A stretch of DNA of 64,000 nucleotides from an uncultured Christensenella sp. (GTDB lineage Bacteria > Bacillota > Clostridia > Christensenellales > UBA1242). Where the stretch lies: the NCBI GenBank assembly GCA_910586385.1, contig CAJUGX010000002.1:1-64000 (forward strand). The letters are read 5' to 3'. Position numbers and translations under genes: made by a program. Below, one piece after another: positions 1-6,405 of this stretch. The number at the start of each line of letters is the position of its first letter. The first letter of the stretch is position 1. Below the pieces are notes generated by a model that saw nothing but the letters and a program-made list of their open reading frames with translations, made no database searches and had not been told where the DNA came from.

Positions 1-32
1 GGTCACGAGTTCGAATCTCGTCGTAAGCTCCA
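1..32 (+). tRNA. tRNA 3' half, probably tRNA-Thr (partial)
   Basis: Only the T arm and 3' acceptor strand are inside the window. The T stem pairs 5-9 with 17-21 around the loop TTCGAAT, followed by acceptor strand CGTAAGC (22-28), a T discriminator and an encoded CCA (30-32). The GGTCAC before the T arm and the T discriminator resemble Bacillota tRNA-Thr. The anticodon is outside the window, so the identity is an inference. Confidence 0.75.
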
Positions 33-33
33 T

Positions 34-80
34 AAAAAAGTGCCTAAAACTCTTTGTTTTTGGCACTTTTATTATTTTTT
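34..80 (+). terminator. Intrinsic terminator after the tRNA
   Basis: The inverted repeat AAAAAGTGCC (35-44) / GGCACTTTT (62-70) is followed by a T-rich run, 2 nt after the tRNA CCA. Confidence 0.75.
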
Positions 81-110
81 TATAACAATCCAAAATCACC
101 CCAAAAATAT

Positions 111-253
111 TAGGTGCAAAATCGACACATATTAGGTCCGTAAAAATCATAAAAAAAGACCGACTTTCAAAGCAAACTCTCGCTCACTTCAAAAATCGGT
201 CCAAAACTGCCTAAATCTCCTCAAAACTATCCCCGTAGGTGCAAATAGGTGCA
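111..253. repeat. Short direct repeats TAGGTGCA(AA), three copies
   Basis: TAGGTGCAAA occurs at 111-120 and 236-245, and TAGGTGCA at 246-253, within 220 bp of the tRNA 3' end. Short directly repeated words beside a tRNA are the usual look of arm-type integrase binding sites. That reading is inference; the repeats themselves are visible. Confidence 0.4.
151..203 (-). terminator. Terminator of the HNH operon
   Basis: On the minus strand GACCGA and TCGGTC arms (196-201 and 158-163) enclose a second, weaker stem and are followed by seven T (151-157). It lies just downstream of the minus-strand operon 2507-272. Confidence 0.65.
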
Positions 254-271
254 TGATTTCGTCTACATTTA

Positions 272-1045
272 TCACTCCCAACCAGTCAACTGAAATAGTT
301 TGGATTGCGTTTCTCCATATTCGCCTGTCAACTTAAAATAAACTTCTTTACAATCCAAACCTTTTATTGAAAATGTATTTGTAAAATTTCGCCCAAAGTT
401 ATACTTAGTTTTAATCAATCCATTTTCATCGTACAGTTCAATTTTATTTGTTTTATCACATTTAACTGTAATAGCCCCATTGTAATTGTTCACATCCACA
501 TTCAAAATTCTTGGCATTAAATTGCAAGCATTTCTAAGATTAAATAATTCTTGTTCACTGTAAGGATTTTCAATCTTTTTTCTATAACTATCTTTTAGTT
601 CAATACCTTCCCCACCAAACATTTTCAAATCTACCACCATCTTCCAATAATAAACAGAATTCCTCTCTTCAAACAAGATCTGAGCTTCCGTAAGATGAGT
701 TGCAAAATCAAGCTCACTTGCATTATTAACTTTCATAAAGTGTTTTTTAGCATTTTTGCCATAGCCAAGTCTTTGAGAATTGCGCAGGTGTATTACACCA
801 TGACACCTGCTACAAATTCCAATTATATTTTTTAGAGTTTGTGTCTTTTTGTTAACATTAAAATCCCAAACTTCATGTGCGTCAAGATCATCCGTTTGAT
901 AGCCACAAATTTCGCATCTATGATTTGCCCTTTCATAACACTTATTTCTTAAAATATCCCAATCTTTTTTAGGCAAAGTTTTACTTAAATCATTATCCCA
1001 CGCGCCTTTAGGCAATAAGTCAATCTTTAATTTATAATCTCTCAT
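272..1045 (-). CDS. HNH endonuclease-domain protein
   Basis: This 257-residue protein has a zinc-bound HNH nuclease core at about residues 35-90: C44xxC47, the D-A-H57-E segment, then C78xxC81-H82 and H86. That is the beta-beta-alpha metal arrangement of HNH nucleases with four zinc-binding cysteines. The C-terminal half (about 100-257) is not recognised. The ATG at 1043-1045 has a strong Shine-Dalgarno AGGAGG. It is the last gene of a four-gene minus-strand operon, 8 bp after the DUF4417 gene, next to a tRNA and an integrase fragment, so a mobile-element or defence role is plausible. The HNH call is secure; the target is unknown. Confidence 0.85.
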   Translation of the reverse strand: MRDYKLKIDLLPKGAWDNDLSKTLPKKDWDILRNKCYERANHRCEICGYQTDDLDAHEVWDFNVNKKTQTLKNIIGICSRCHGVIHLRNSQRLGYGKNAKKHFMKVNNASELDFATHLTEAQILFEERNSVYYWKMVVDLKMFGGEGIELKDSYRKKIENPYSEQELFNLRNACNLMPRILNVDVNNYNGAITVKCDKTNKIELYDENGLIKTKYNFGRNFTNTFSIKGLDCKEVYFKLTGEYGETQSKLFQLTGWE

Positions 1046-1053
1046 ATTGCCTC

Positions 1054-1716
1054 CTAATTGGTTGGGTATAACTCGCCAGCTAAATACCTTCTTGTAAACT
1101 CATCCGATCCCAATTTAGCAATCAATTCTTCTTTGTTAAAAGGGCTTATTGCTTTAATGTTGCCTTTCATTTCTGGGAATGGATCTCCATAACATATGAT
1201 TGCTGATGGTTTAATCACTTCCAACATTTTGTTATAACTTTTCATGATTTCAGTTTTGTATCGTTCTCTCCTGTATGTTGAAATTGCTACAACAGAACCT
1301 TCTTCAATTCCATCAAAACAAAAATCATAACTCTCTTCCTCTGCACAGCAAACACTTGGAATGACAAGTTTCCCCATTTTTTGCCAATATGCACCGCACC
1401 AACGGTTTTTGAATGTACTGTAAATTTGAAGAGCTTTTGGCATATCCCAATACAAACTAAATTCGGGTGTTAAAAGTGCATAGTATTGATCCAATTTTTC
1501 CATTGCCACTTCTGGCTCGTCATATACCGCATCAAAGAGCCAATCATAAGTAAAAAAATGAATAGTTTTGTCTTTATTCTCTTCATCATTCACTTTTGCT
1601 TTCGTGTAATTCCAAAGATCAATCTTATCCAAATCAATCTCTTGTTTTCTGATAATTGGCATTCCATATTCGCCAACAGTCTTAAATTCATTTCTCACAA
1701 GTTTAAGTTTTTTCAA
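1054..1716 (-). CDS. DUF4417 domain protein
   Basis: The 220-residue sequence matches my recollection of the DUF4417 family, common in phages and integrative elements. Hallmarks are FFTYDWLFDAVY, LTPEFSLYWDMPKALQIY, NRWCGAYWQKMG, IPSVCCAEE and YDFCFDGI. Function is not established; the conserved W-C-G-A-Y-W and D-F-C-F-D motifs suggest an enzyme or nucleic-acid-binding fold. The start is TTG (1714-1716), which overlaps the TGA stop of the upstream gene as TTGA, so translation is probably coupled. It is third in the operon with the toxin-domain and CPCC genes upstream and HNH downstream. Confidence 0.8.
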   Translation of the reverse strand: MKKLKLVRNEFKTVGEYGMPIIRKQEIDLDKIDLWNYTKAKVNDEENKDKTIHFFTYDWLFDAVYDEPEVAMEKLDQYYALLTPEFSLYWDMPKALQIYSTFKNRWCGAYWQKMGKLVIPSVCCAEEESYDFCFDGIEEGSVVAISTYRRERYKTEIMKSYNKMLEVIKPSAIICYGDPFPEMKGNIKAISPFNKEELIAKLGSDEFTRRYLAGELYPTN

Positions 1717-2153
1717 TAATTTTTCTTCTTCATAGGACGTTTTTCTTCCTCGTTCATTTTGCTTTTTGACAATCTCTGAGGCTTCAGTCTATTTTCATCA
1801 AATCTTTTTTGATCTTCATCAAAATGAGGATTAATTTTTCTGTAATATTCTTCGTTTAGTTGTTTAAAATATTTTTCATAATACTCTCTTGCTAAATCTA
1901 TCGCAAAAAACACCTTCACTCCATCTTGTTGAAGAATCTTATCTTTACAATCTTCCCAAAATTTTTTATATTGGTTTAGACTCATTTCGTTAGCTCCACC
2001 AATATAATCTGGTTCATCATTCTGCAAACAATCAGCTTCCCAACCACAATATTCACATATCGCAAAATCATGTTCAATCGCGCCTAAACCACATACTTTA
2101 CATTTGTTTTGTAATTGCTCCACTAACTTCCCATTCTCTACTATTTTACTCAT
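1713..2153 (-). CDS. CPCC-family cysteine-rich (zinc-ribbon-like) protein
   Basis: A 146-residue protein with CKVCG followed by CEYCGWEAD and then DEPDYIGGANEMSLNQYK, the pattern of the cysteine-rich CPCC family (two CxxC knuckles, then a P-D-Y-x-G-G-A-N segment). The C-terminal part is lysine- and arginine-rich. Two ATGs are available; AGGAG abuts the first (2159) with no spacer and sits 6 nt before the second, so 2153 is preferred. It lies 12 bp downstream of a toxin-domain gene. Toxin-then-immunity order makes it a candidate immunity or antitoxin protein, an inference from position only. Confidence 0.7.
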   Translation of the reverse strand: MSKIVENGKLVEQLQNKCKVCGLGAIEHDFAICEYCGWEADCLQNDEPDYIGGANEMSLNQYKKFWEDCKDKILQQDGVKVFFAIDLAREYYEKYFKQLNEEYYRKINPHFDEDQKRFDENRLKPQRLSKSKMNEEEKRPMKKKNY

Positions 2154-2165
2154 TATCATCTCCTC

Positions 2166-2507
2166 TTAATTCCAATGATCACCATACTTACCAAATTGAT
2201 CATAAAAATAATCAACGCCACCTCTTGGCGGAAAGTATGTTACAATTTTCCCTTCTCTTGAAATAATCATAAATTCATTAGAAGATGTGCTATATTTATA
2301 AGTTGCATAATTTTTACTTGCATTTGCGGTAAATGATAAAACATCATCTCCTGTCGCATTTGCAAATTCTTGTGCATCCTTTGAATATCCATCTTTTCCT
2401 TCAAAATCGTCCTCATACCCCATTTGTTTTCCATGTTCACCAAAATGAATTCCTTCATTATATTCTGAGGTCCAGTACTCCGCATATTGACTTGGTCCTT
2501 TTTTCAT
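2166..2507 (-). CDS. Putative nuclease-toxin C-terminal domain protein (BECR-like)
   Basis: A 113-residue protein resembling the C-terminal domain that often ends polymorphic toxins and phage proteins. It has the H-F-G-E-H-G-K-Q-M-G-Y segment at about 22-32, then a helix, then a beta core T-Y-K-Y-S-T-S-S-N-E-F-M-I-I-S-R-E-G-K and IVTYFPPRGGVDYFYDQF. In that family the equivalent strands read like YDPxTNTFxVxxxDGxIxTxFKP with LDYFxxQ at the end. The fold assignment (barnase/EndoU/colicin/RelE-like) is from remembered family patterns. Here the domain stands alone with no delivery module. It has its own ATG and Shine-Dalgarno AGAGGTG. It heads the four-gene operon. Confidence 0.55.
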   Translation of the reverse strand: MKKGPSQYAEYWTSEYNEGIHFGEHGKQMGYEDDFEGKDGYSKDAQEFANATGDDVLSFTANASKNYATYKYSTSSNEFMIISREGKIVTYFPPRGGVDYFYDQFGKYGDHWN

Positions 2508-2577
2508 TATAGCACCTCTTTTGCGAAAAACTTCATAATTTTATAAATCTTTTTCATAATATCTCCTATAAATTGCA

Positions 2578-2611
2578 AAAGGCTGAAGATAAACAATTGC
2601 TCTTCAACCTT
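2578..2611. terminator. Hairpin between integrase fragment and toxin operon
   Basis: GGCTGAAGA and TCTTCAACC form a stem around an 11-nt loop, with a T6 run on the plus strand and a weaker T run on the minus strand. It separates the integrase fragment from the toxin operon and is the only structure seen in 2508-2670. Confidence 0.55.
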
Positions 2612-2670
2612 TTTTCTTTTACAATTTAACATAAGAATTTATCAATTGCAAGTCTTACTGCCAATACTTT

Positions 2671-2985
2671 TCACATCTCAAAATCCTTTTGTTTTCGTTC
2701 TCTTCTTTCAAGTAAAAGCTGTTCTAATAGGTCATCAAACTCATCATCTGACATATCTGAAAGCAGTTTTTCTTTCTTTTCTTGCAACACTTCATCTCGC
2801 TCTCTTTTCTCAAGCACAAGTTGATCTTCTTTCAATTTTTCATTAAACTTTTCTGTTGTTTGCCTGACATATTCACAATCAACTGAATTATAAACTGTGA
2901 TTGTAGTTTTCACGTCACGATGACCTAAAAGCTGTTGAATAACCTTTGGATCTTCATTCGCTTCAAAAAGCATATTTGAATTAGT
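2671..2985 (-). pseudogene. Tyrosine recombinase (integrase), C-terminal fragment
   Basis: The frame encodes only the end of a phage-type integrase: NMLFEANEDPKVIQQLLGH, then RDVKTTITVYNSV containing the last two catalytic positions (the His of LGH and the Tyr of TVY), then a charged helical tail. The upstream catalytic Arg and the H-x-x-R box are absent. The frame continues upstream without an ATG and reaches a stop near 3030, with integrase similarity fading by about 2985. The gene is therefore 5'-truncated and inactive. It supports a decayed integrated element between the tRNA at 1-32 and about 3000. Confidence 0.8.
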
Positions 2986-3009
2986 TTTAATTTTTTGCGC
3001 GAATATATT

Positions 3010-3037
3010 TTGTTTCTCTAAGTAAATATGTTATTAT
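3010..3037 (+). promoter_or_regulatory. Promoter of the nucleoside phosphorylase gene
   Basis: TTGTTT (3010-3015), 16-bp spacer, TATTAT (3032-3037) preceded by TG-n (extended -10). A Shine-Dalgarno AAGGAG follows at 3045. Confidence 0.55.
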
Positions 3038-3059
3038 TTTTTTTAAGGAGATTCTTTTC

Positions 3060-3803
3060 ATGATAACAGAAAGTTTTGACAACAAGAGCGATGCAATAAT
3101 AAATCCTAAGATAAATAAAAAAAGAGAAAAATGCGATGTCTGCATTGTCACTTTTTCAGATGAAATAGAAGATTTTGTTGTTGAAAATTTCAAGCCAAAA
3201 CAAGTAGGCGATTTCAAGTGTGTCAGTGGTCCATATCCAATCTACACATTTACCTACAAAAAGAAAAAATTTGGTTTTTATAAGACTTTTCTAGGTGCTC
3301 CTGCATCCGTTGGCATACTTGAAGATGTAACTACATTTCTTGACACCAAAGAGTTTTTGGTGTTTGGTTCTGCCGGCACATTGAACAAAGAAGTCGCCTA
3401 CAACAAAATCGTTGTCCCAACCCATGCTTATAGAGATGAAGGCACATCTTACCACTATGCAAAGGCAGCAGACTATATAAAAATCAAAAACTCTAAGTCT
3501 GTCGCAAACTTTATGAAGAAATATGATATCCCTTACGCTGAGGGAAAAATTTGGACAACTGACGCTTTCTATAGAGAGACAAAAAACAATTTCGAAAAAC
3601 GAAAAGCAGATGGTTGCATCGCTGTGGATATGGAGTGTTCTGCAATGCAAGCGGCATGCGATTTCAGAGGCTTAGATTTGTTTTACTTCTTGGTAAGTGG
3701 AGACCTTCTAGATGCTCCAGAGTGGGATGACAGGAAACTTCGTGAAGCAAATCATAATATCGCAAATTTCAACATTGCACTTCGTTTGGCATCTGAACTA
3801 TAA
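3060..3803 (+). CDS. Nucleoside phosphorylase (PNP/UDP family)
   Basis: A 247-residue cytosolic enzyme of the purine/uridine phosphorylase superfamily, which splits nucleosides with phosphate into base and (deoxy)ribose-1-phosphate. Visible hallmarks are the GSAGTL loop, RDEGTSYHY, WTTDAFYRET and the VDMECSAM ribose-binding motif. Substrate cannot be read from the sequence. AAGGAG lies 9 nt before the ATG. It is followed after 37 bp by a beta-lactamase-fold hydrolase and the two probably form an operon. A second paralogue lies at 23574-24347. Confidence 0.88.
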   Translation: MITESFDNKSDAIINPKINKKREKCDVCIVTFSDEIEDFVVENFKPKQVGDFKCVSGPYPIYTFTYKKKKFGFYKTFLGAPASVGILEDVTTFLDTKEFLVFGSAGTLNKEVAYNKIVVPTHAYRDEGTSYHYAKAADYIKIKNSKSVANFMKKYDIPYAEGKIWTTDAFYRETKNNFEKRKADGCIAVDMECSAMQAACDFRGLDLFYFLVSGDLLDAPEWDDRKLREANHNIANFNIALRLASEL

Positions 3804-3840
3804 AATAAAGTAAGTCAATAAAAATTAAGGAGAAAAAGAT

Positions 3841-4479
3841 ATGAAAATAAAAAAATTCCCTCAAAGCTGCATTCTTATCGAAACCAAAGGCACAAGACTC
3901 TTGATTGATGCTGGCTCTGTGAAATATGACGAAAAGTTTTTGAAGGACTGGAAGACTGCTGATGCCGTTTTGATCACTCACAGACACAGTGACCACATAA
4001 ACGCTCCTGTTGTAAAATCTCTTGGACTTCCCGTTTATTCAACGAGTGAAGTTGCCTCCCGCAACCCAGATCTTCAAATCAACATAATAAAGGAAAAAGA
4101 CACCTTCAAAATCGGCAAAGTGAAAATTGAAGTTGTGAAAGCAATCCACGGATTTATGTTGCCAGAAGGAGACATTCTTGAAAATGTTGGTTTCATAATT
4201 GATGATGGCAAAACAAGACTTTACATCACAAGCGACACAATCCGATTTAACCACAACTATAAAGCAGATGTTATGTTTGCCGATGTCACTGCATTTGACG
4301 CATCAATGAATTTGTGGGGAGCGGCTCAAACATCACGAGATGTTGGTGCAAAGCTTTTGATTGTCGCCCACCAAGAAGGCGGAAAGATGCTCTATGACAA
4401 AAAGCAAATTGAAGATTATCTTACTCAAGAAAAAATCAATTTCATAATTCCAGAAATTGGGCAAGAGTTTGAAATCTGA
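3841..4479 (+). CDS. Metallo-beta-lactamase fold hydrolase
   Basis: A 212-residue protein of the MBL-fold superfamily, UPF0173-like in size and layout. The metal-binding signature THRHSDHIN (T-H-x-H-x-D-H) is at about residues 43-51. A later AIHGF and YITSDT segment supplies the next ligands. It lacks the extra domains of RNase J or glyoxalase II, so it is probably a small-molecule hydrolase. The start has AAGGAG 8 nt upstream. It is second in the operon with the nucleoside phosphorylase, and a bidirectional terminator follows. Confidence 0.85.
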   Translation: MKIKKFPQSCILIETKGTRLLIDAGSVKYDEKFLKDWKTADAVLITHRHSDHINAPVVKSLGLPVYSTSEVASRNPDLQINIIKEKDTFKIGKVKIEVVKAIHGFMLPEGDILENVGFIIDDGKTRLYITSDTIRFNHNYKADVMFADVTAFDASMNLWGAAQTSRDVGAKLLIVAHQEGGKMLYDKKQIEDYLTQEKINFIIPEIGQEFEI

Positions 4480-4489
4480 TCTAAAAAAA

Positions 4490-4524
4490 CAAACCACCCT
4501 GGCAAAATGCCTAGAGTGGTTTTC
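4490..4524. terminator. Bidirectional terminator
   Basis: AAACCAC / GTGGTTT arms plus an inner stem, with A-rich 5' and T-rich 3' flanks, between convergent genes ending at 4479 and 4527. Confidence 0.8.
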
Positions 4525-4526
4525 TT

Positions 4527-4970
4527 TTACAAATTTTTCAATTCGTTTTTAAGTTTTTTGCTTAGTTCTGTCAAATCTTTGTAAGAGACGAATTTGCTCC
4601 CCTTGAAAGTACCTGTAATCATGTTGCTTATCTCAGTACCCTCCTCAAAAAAGAAAATGGCTTTCACTTTGTTTTCATTTGCAACACCCAATTCAATCCC
4701 CATGCCAGTAGAACGGACAGAAAGATCTCCAACGAGCAAATCACTTTCTCTCACTTTCTGCAAATCAAAGTTTGTCATCATATTGTCAATATCAATCTTT
4801 GAAGCATTTGGATTTTCCGCAATGCATTTCAGTCTATAATCCCAAATATCGTCCGGAGTTGTCAAACTCAAATCGTCAAAAACATCAGTCAAAACCTGCT
4901 TATAAACTTTATATTTGCTCAACTGTTGTTCGCTTGCAGAACTCACTGCTCCCACAATAAAAATTTTCAT
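4527..4970 (-). CDS. Nucleoside 2-deoxyribosyltransferase-like protein
   Basis: A 147-residue Rossmann-like protein of the nucleoside deoxyribosyltransferase / 2'-deoxynucleoside 5'-phosphate N-hydrolase group. It begins MKIFIVGAVS, carries the active-site segment ESDLLVGDLSVRSTGMGIEL (the D-L-S and S-T-G-x-G-x-E core, with the catalytic Glu in G-x-E) and ends in a lysine-rich helix. These enzymes cleave or exchange bases on deoxynucleosides or deoxynucleotides. AGGAAG precedes the ATG. Its promoter lies inside the terminator of the upstream gene. Confidence 0.78.
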   Translation of the reverse strand: MKIFIVGAVSSASEQQLSKYKVYKQVLTDVFDDLSLTTPDDIWDYRLKCIAENPNASKIDIDNMMTNFDLQKVRESDLLVGDLSVRSTGMGIELGVANENKVKAIFFFEEGTEISNMITGTFKGSKFVSYKDLTELSKKLKNELKNL

Positions 4971-5010
4971 TTCTGCTTCCTCAACTTAAACTTTTGTTTT
5001 TTACAAAAAA

Positions 5011-5038
5011 ATTATATCAAAAAAGTCAAGGTCTTCAA
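5011..5038 (-). promoter_or_regulatory. Promoter of the deoxyribosyltransferase-like gene, inside a terminator
   Basis: Minus strand TTGAAG (5033-5038), 16-bp spacer, TGA-TATAAT (-10 at 5011-5016). The spacer overlaps the distal arm of the preceding terminator hairpin (5023-5081). Confidence 0.5.
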
Positions 5039-5081
5039 AATCTTTAACTAAAAATCTTCAAAATCTTGAAACCTTGACCTT
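5023..5081 (-). terminator. Terminator of the HipA-like gene
   Basis: Minus-strand arms ACCTTGACCTT complement (5071-5081) and AAGTCAAGGT (5023-5032) flank a loop of about 38 nt holding the repeated word AAAATCTT, followed by TTTTTT. Confidence 0.6.
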
Positions 5082-5085
5082 CAAA

Positions 5086-6192
5086 TTATTCTTTGTTTTT
5101 TTGAGGATTGCCAGAGGGCTGGAATTTCGTTTGCGCATGTTTGGCCATTTGCTTAACAAGTTGTGCTTTTCCATACCCTATAATTTGCGATACAAACTGT
5201 TTATATCCTTGCCCCACCTTTACACCAGATTTTTCCATGTCATCAAATGCTTTTTCAACATTCAAATTGCTGACAACTTCAATCACAATCCTCTTGGCTT
5301 TTGGAGATAATAATGCTTGCATCACAATGTCCTTCATGCAAGAATGGTAGTCAGTTTTGCAATTTGGAGTAATTGTCCAAATATAATCTCCATACTTTGC
5401 AAGTCGTCTATCAAATGCTTTTATCACCTTCTCGACATCAATCTTTCCATCCTCGTTCAAAATGCAAAACACATCTTTCTCTAAATCATAGTCACGCAAC
5501 GCCTTGACATTAAAACTATACTCATTGTCAAAAACCGCCCCAAAACCCAAACGGTTCTCCTTTGTATTCAAAACAATCGGAATGTTTCCTATATGTCTAT
5601 CAAGTTGCAATGTCAACAAATCCAAAATAATCAACTTGAAAAGTTTTGTTTTGATATCGTTGAGATCAACTTTCAAATCTGGATCATCTTTTTTCATCTG
5701 AGCAAGACCATCCACAAATGCTTTCAAGCTGAATCCACTCTCTGAATTGAAGTCATAACTTATCACTTCACAAAATTCTTCGTCTGCTTTAAGAAAGTTT
5801 TTGCTCACAATCGCATTGGGCATGTCAACATTTTTCATCACATCTTGAATCTCTTGATAGTTTGGCTCTTTCTTTGACTTAATCTGAGCCAAATATATCG
5901 CTGATTCAAGACCAATCTGTTTGCATAAAGTGGAAATCAAAAACTCATTTATCATTCTCAAATTTCTAACGACTTCTACATTTGAATATATCTGAGAAGC
6001 CGCAGTGAATCTGTAATTTTTGACAAACACTTTGTCTCCCCTCAAATCAGCATCCGTACAAACTGCTTTTCTTGCAAATTTGACTCTCGCAAAGCTCTTG
6101 AGTTTTGCCTTGTTTCTCTCATGCAATCTCCAAGATTCTCTATCAAAACCTTTCTTATACCTTTCAAATTCTTCTTGATAGGATATTTTCAA
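5086..6192 (-). CDS. HipA-like kinase-fold protein
   Basis: A 368-residue protein with a HipA-like catalytic core: LLTLQLDRHIGNIPIVLN (D-x-H-x-x-N catalytic loop) and GFGAVFDNEYSF (F-D-N in place of the DFG metal-binding Asp). HipA proteins are Ser/Thr kinases of toxin-antitoxin systems, but related folds occur in non-toxin proteins. No HipB-like helix-turn-helix gene lies next to it. The start is TTG (6190-6192) with a strong AGAGGTGG 6 nt upstream; no ATG fits as well. The C terminus is basic and low-complexity. The kinase fold is likely; toxin function is open. Confidence 0.6.
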   Translation of the reverse strand: MKISYQEEFERYKKGFDRESWRLHERNKAKLKSFARVKFARKAVCTDADLRGDKVFVKNYRFTAASQIYSNVEVVRNLRMINEFLISTLCKQIGLESAIYLAQIKSKKEPNYQEIQDVMKNVDMPNAIVSKNFLKADEEFCEVISYDFNSESGFSLKAFVDGLAQMKKDDPDLKVDLNDIKTKLFKLIILDLLTLQLDRHIGNIPIVLNTKENRLGFGAVFDNEYSFNVKALRDYDLEKDVFCILNEDGKIDVEKVIKAFDRRLAKYGDYIWTITPNCKTDYHSCMKDIVMQALLSPKAKRIVIEVVSNLNVEKAFDDMEKSGVKVGQGYKQFVSQIIGYGKAQLVKQMAKHAQTKFQPSGNPQKNKE

Positions 6193-6345
6193 AACTTTCC
6201 ACCTCTTTGTGAGATTTTAACACAACCCAATTGCAAAGTCAATATCCGTCTTCTCAAATCTGTGAGATAACTGGATAGTTAAAACTTTTTAAGCTTTTGT
6301 TTTTTTTGCAATTTCAAAAAATTAAAAACTTTTAAGTAATATGAT

Positions 6346-6374
6346 TTGGACAAATTTCAAATATGTGTTATTAT
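6346..6374 (+). promoter_or_regulatory. Promoter of the epimerase-ferredoxin operon
   Basis: TTGGAC (6346-6351), 17-bp spacer, TG-T-TATTAT (6369-6374), with a Shine-Dalgarno AAAGGAG at 6394. Confidence 0.6.
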
Positions 6375-6405
6375 AATAAAAGTTATAAAAACAAAGGAGA
6401 ATTTT

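Noticed and set aside
2671..2985. Functional integrase
   Set aside because: The catalytic Arg and H-x-x-R box are missing, and the frame has no ATG before an upstream stop.
3031..3060. Phase variation from the T-run before the nucleoside phosphorylase
   Set aside because: Short A/T runs are abundant in this AT-rich DNA and this one lies in the untranslated leader, not in a promoter spacer or coding frame.
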